Part shown: one piece after another, positions 61,309 through 64,000 of the stretch
Numbering within the stretch: position 1 is the stretch's first letter
How the letters are laid out: every line of letters begins with the position of its first letter
Source: Oscillospiraceae bacterium
GTDB lineage: Bacteria; Bacillota; Clostridia; Oscillospirales; Ruminococcaceae
Reading direction: 5' to 3'
Length of the DNA stretch: 64,000 bases
NCBI GenBank assembly: GCA_012520915.1
Contig: JAAYNJ010000030.1
Span: 1-64,000, forward strand
Notes under the pieces: generated by a model
The model's input: only the letters and a program-made list of their open reading frames with translations
The model's database searches: none
Told to the model about the DNA's origin: nothing
Translations under genes and position numbers: made by a program

Positions 61309-62161
61309 CGGATATCACCCCTTCCGGAGCTTCGATTCTGGCGCCCAAACCTTCTCGGTTAATTGAGTCAATTCTCATGAGATTATTACCGGGCATTAAC
61401 GTCATGGAGAGATCACTGTCAATTGAAAGGAATTTAAAACCATTAGTTATCACCCCGGAAGGACTGATGCAAGTAACACCTTTTTTTCCATAAATAGTTG
61501 AAACAACAATCCGTTCGCCAGCAATCATTGATTTGCGAATTAAGATTCTTTTCCCAGTATCTACATGATAAAGTTCCGGGTTTTCAAGCGCTGCACGTGC
61601 CGTAAAGCTAACCCTGAATTCAACCGGCACATTTCCCTTATTTTCTATTGTTGAAAAATAGTTTTCACTGTATTTTGATATCCACCAACTTCCTCCTGAA
61701 AAAAATGGAAACTCAAATAACGCATTCAAGCCGGCTATTTGAGCAGCGATAGAAGCAGTAGTTCTCCAGTACGGATACTCAGCATATAAACGCATTTGGA
61801 AATATTGAACACCGACACCGGGTGTGATTTCCGGGGTGAGTTCAGGCACTACGTCTAAAAACCACGACTCTCCGTTTTGTTCTATCGTTAAAGTAGATGG
61901 TGTTTGCGGAGCCATAATAGAGATTATTTTTTCTCTTCCTAACGAGACCGGGTCAAAGATTGCTCCATCTAAAGTGAAAGACCTGGGCCTTACGCTTTGA
62001 CTGGTAATATTTGACCCGATTTGTCCGCTGCTCCTTGAAGCGGCAATGTCAATTCCTACGCTGCTAATTCCATCAACATCAGTAATCCATAAAGGAGAAT
62101 CTTTTTTAAAAATTAATTTGCCTATAGCATTTTCATAAATAAATACTGTACTTTCATTCAT
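61301..62161 (-). CDS. Distal tail protein (Dit-like)
   Basis: A 286-residue protein of the phage tail family: an N-terminal ring-forming domain with GIDIAASRSSGQIGS and RSFTLDGAIF, YFQMRLYAEYPYW in the middle and a C-terminal galectin-like beta domain. It connects the tail tube with the baseplate. GTAGGAG is six bases before the ATG. Confidence 0.87.
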   Translation of the reverse strand: MNESTVFIYENAIGKLIFKKDSPLWITDVDGISSVGIDIAASRSSGQIGSNITSQSVRPRSFTLDGAIFDPVSLGREKIISIMAPQTPSTLTIEQNGESWFLDVVPELTPEITPGVGVQYFQMRLYAEYPYWRTTASIAAQIAGLNALFEFPFFSGGSWWISKYSENYFSTIENKGNVPVEFRVSFTARAALENPELYHVDTGKRILIRKSMIAGERIVVSTIYGKKGVTCISPSGVITNGFKFLSIDSDLSMTLMPGNNLMRIDSINREGLGARIEAPEGVISGV

Positions 62162-62184
62162 GTTTTCTCCTACCTTATTTCTCT

Positions 62185-64000
62185 TTATGGCAGTCGGTAA
62201 CGTTGACGTCTGAGCATATCTTGTCCTTCTCTCGTTATTTCAGAAGGGGATAATGGTTTCGGCGTTGTTATGTGTTGGACAAGGGTTGTTGAATAATTGA
62301 TACCGCCTTCTCCAGCAATAGCCGGCTGTGGCAATATATTGAAACCACTAAACGATGTTGCCGGAGATAATGAACTTAACCGGTTCAGATTACTCCGCAG
62401 AAAACCGGGTGAAGAAGACAGGCGTTCTGCTAATCCGTCAGAAATATCTTCAGCCTTTTTAAACAAAAGACCGCTTTTCCCTTGCATCGCTTCAAATATT
62501 CCCATCATTACGTTTGAAAAGATTCTAAACAACACACGGGAAGGGGAGCGGACCTCTAAAGCATCAGCCATAGTCCGTGCTATCCTATTTGCGATATACC
62601 TGGCCTTGGAATACAATGACTCCGATTTATTGTCCATCGCTCTGCCAATACCATCCATCATGCTTGATGACACAATGTATGCACCTTCAACCATTAAGTT
62701 TAATCTGTTTAAAATCCCGGATGATATCTGATTCGCAATCACTATTGTTTGAGTTTTAGTTCTATCTAAAGCAGCAGTGATACCATTTCCTAGAGATGTA
62801 ACGGATGCCCTTATTGCACCTATGCGTGTTATTATTGCACTGTTTATACCGGTCATCATTTGTGAAACGATACTCTGTGATTCCGTTGACATCTTCTTAA
62901 GAGCCTTCTCAATTGATGTGCTCATAGAAGTTGCAGAGGAACTAATACCTTCAGATATTCCTGCAGCTATACCTTGTCCTATATCACTGAAATCAACACC
63001 TTCCGCTGCGGTTTTAGCTCCTTCGATTGTTTCAGTAATTGCAGTATCAAGTGCAGTGTTTTCTGTAACCTTCTGGGCAGAAGAATCTATTGCTTCAGAA
63101 GGTGCGCCAATAAAATTAGGATCGTTCCAATCCTCAACCGCTAAACCTGTAACCTCATCAAGCTTTACACCGAATACATCACGATACTCGTCAAGCATTT
63201 CAGCACTTCCCAGGATTTCCTTCATTGCGCTGGTTGCTTCCGGTCCTAACTTTGCAAACTCTTCGGCAGCGGTAGGTCCAAGTTGGCGGGTTATCTCCTC
63301 CATTGTCGCTTCCCACTCAGCGTACCGTTCTTTATTATTTTTTAAGATCTCAAGCATCTCTTCTGCTGATTGCTCATATTCTCCGGGAATCTCTTTGAAC
63401 GAATTTATGACTCCCTGTGTACGATCTTTTACAGCATTCTCAAAATCTTCCCAAGCCTTTTCCTGCTTTTCTACCCATTCATCGAGATTTATATTCTCGA
63501 GTTTCATTGCCGTCATAATGTCGTTGACTGAAACATTCCACTGTGCTGCTACAGTTTCAATATTTTCTCCGTTTTCGGTTATTGCTCTGTTCATGAGTTC
63601 GTAATCGGAGACTACAGACTCAGCCATTTCAGTGTTTGAGTTTTCAATATTGTCATTGACAAGCTTTATTCTTAAACCTATATCTTCTAGATTCGATGCA
63701 TGTTCTTTTTCTGATTTATCCAGTTCCTCAAGTAATCTTTGTTTTTCTCCGACTTTTAGATTCTCAGATTCGATTATTTCCTGTCTTTTTGCTTCGATAA
63801 ACGCTAACTGTTCCTGTGTTTTAATCTGCTCTTTAGTTAGCTCATTTGCTCGTTCTGCCCATGCATTTGCTTTGGCGATTTCAGTCTTTGCCTTTAAAAG
63901 GTCTTCCAACTGGTCAATACTTATTGCCTGTCCGCTATTTAGATTCCTAATGGTTTTTGCTTCTTCGTCATAGGAAACATTAAGTCCGTCAACCGCTGAA
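62185..64000 (-). CDS. Phage tail tape measure protein, C-terminal part (cut by window edge)
   Basis: At least 604 codons are open to the window edge; a TTG at 63909 is internal. Long Glu/Lys/Ala-rich helices are followed by small-residue segments (GIAAGISEGISSSATSMS) and the hallmark EVRSPSRVLFRIFSNVMMGIFEAMQGKSG near the C-terminus (in part: RSPSRVLF). This fits a tape measure that sets tail length. The short visible size means that the gene begins outside. Confidence 0.92.
   Translation of the reverse strand, partial: SAVDGLNVSYDEEAKTIRNLNSGQAISIDQLEDLLKAKTEIAKANAWAERANELTKEQIKTQEQLAFIEAKRQEIIESENLKVGEKQRLLEELDKSEKEHASNLEDIGLRIKLVNDNIENSNTEMAESVVSDYELMNRAITENGENIETVAAQWNVSVNDIMTAMKLENINLDEWVEKQEKAWEDFENAVKDRTQGVINSFKEIPGEYEQSAEEMLEILKNNKERYAEWEATMEEITRQLGPTAAEEFAKLGPEATSAMKEILGSAEMLDEYRDVFGVKLDEVTGLAVEDWNDPNFIGAPSEAIDSSAQKVTENTALDTAITETIEGAKTAAEGVDFSDIGQGIAAGISEGISSSATSMSTSIEKALKKMSTESQSIVSQMMTGINSAIITRIGAIRASVTSLGNGITAALDRTKTQTIVIANQISSGILNRLNLMVEGAYIVSSSMMDGIGRAMDNKSESLYSKARYIANRIARTMADALEVRSPSRVLFRIFSNVMMGIFEAMQGKSGLLFKKAEDISDGLAERLSSSPGFLRSNLNRLSSLSPATSFSGFNILPQPAIAGEGGINYSTTLVQHITTPKPLSPSEITREGQDMLRRQRYRLP

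Larger units (their letters stand above)
56640..64000. mobile_element. Prophage (siphovirus-like), lysis and tail end; continues beyond the window
   Basis: From the tRNA outward, all genes are on the minus strand in the usual late order reversed: endolysin, holin, small membrane protein, tail-fibre-like protein, CBM protein, Gp37-like tail protein, distal tail protein and tape measure. Integrase, repressor, capsid and packaging genes must lie past 64000. The left boundary is set at the tRNA 3' end by inference; the duplicated core cannot be verified with one end. Confidence 0.9.

Noticed and set aside
62777-63604. 275-codon plus-strand frame opposite the tape measure gene
   Set aside because: A shadow of a Glu/Ser-rich helical gene; its composition follows from the antisense of GAA/GAG and TCA codons.

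Overview
The window looks like a chromosome segment of an anaerobic, low-to-medium GC Clostridia-type Bacillota. The evidence is a T-box leader, AGGAGG-type ribosome sites with frequent GTG/TTG starts, a PhoPR-Pst operon of Gram-positive type, a NatAB-type ABC exporter, a Crp/Fnr regulator, and no respiratory genes. I do not name a genus. Base composition is uneven: one hand-counted 60-base line in the arginine operon (27061) has 35 G+C, and one in pyk (19261) has 21.

Layout. (1) 1-9.4 kb: the tail of an EAL phosphodiesterase converges on a five-gene minus-strand exopolysaccharide operon. The operon encodes a nucleotide-sugar dehydrogenase, a membrane protein with three tandem NodB-like domains, a PilZ-hyaluronan-synthase-like GT2 fusion, a membrane-anchored divergent deacetylase-like protein and a GH18 lipoprotein. 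(2) 9.9-11.8 kb: a T-box leader controls a divergent tryptophanase/tyrosine phenol-lyase. (3) 12-16.3 kb: a secreted SH3-C39 protein, a Crp/Fnr regulator, tRNA-Leu(TAA), and an SDR plus serine-palmitoyltransferase-like pair. (4) 16.5-24.7 kb: a plus-strand run of deoB, a serine hydrolase, pyk, a small membrane protein, a Ca2+-type P-ATPase and a nucleoside hydrolase. (5) 24.7-25.6 kb: a rhomboid-like membrane protein and tRNA-Leu(TAG). (6) 25.8-38.8 kb: a complete GC-rich arginine/carbamoyl-phosphate operon (argG-H-C-J-B-D-F-carA-carB) in which carB is fused to a DapF-like domain, preceded by a near-consensus promoter and two ARG-box-like palindromes. (7) 39.1-45.8 kb: a LarA-family racemase, then a three-gene operon of an ICMT-like methyltransferase, a GH3-family adenylating enzyme and a 7TM-GAF-degenerate GGDEF-HD-GYP protein. 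(8) 45.9-52.9 kb: a VOC protein and phoR-phoP-phoU-pstBACS with PhoP-box-like repeats. (9) 53.5-56.5 kb: a NatAB-like exporter and a sirtuin. (10) 56.5-64 kb: tRNA-Leu(GAG), then the lysis and tail end of a siphovirus-like prophage that continues past the window.

Two themes stand out. Cyclic-di-GMP appears three times (EAL, PilZ-GT2, HD-GYP), while no catalytically intact GGDEF is visible here. Several genes are structurally unusual: the triple-NodB protein, CarB-DapF lacking one catalytic cysteine, a circularly permuted PstS, and a phage zinc-ribbon/chitin-binding-module fusion. The best candidates for undescribed systems are the PilZ-HAS/uronate/deacetylase cluster and the methyltransferase-GH3-HD-GYP operon.
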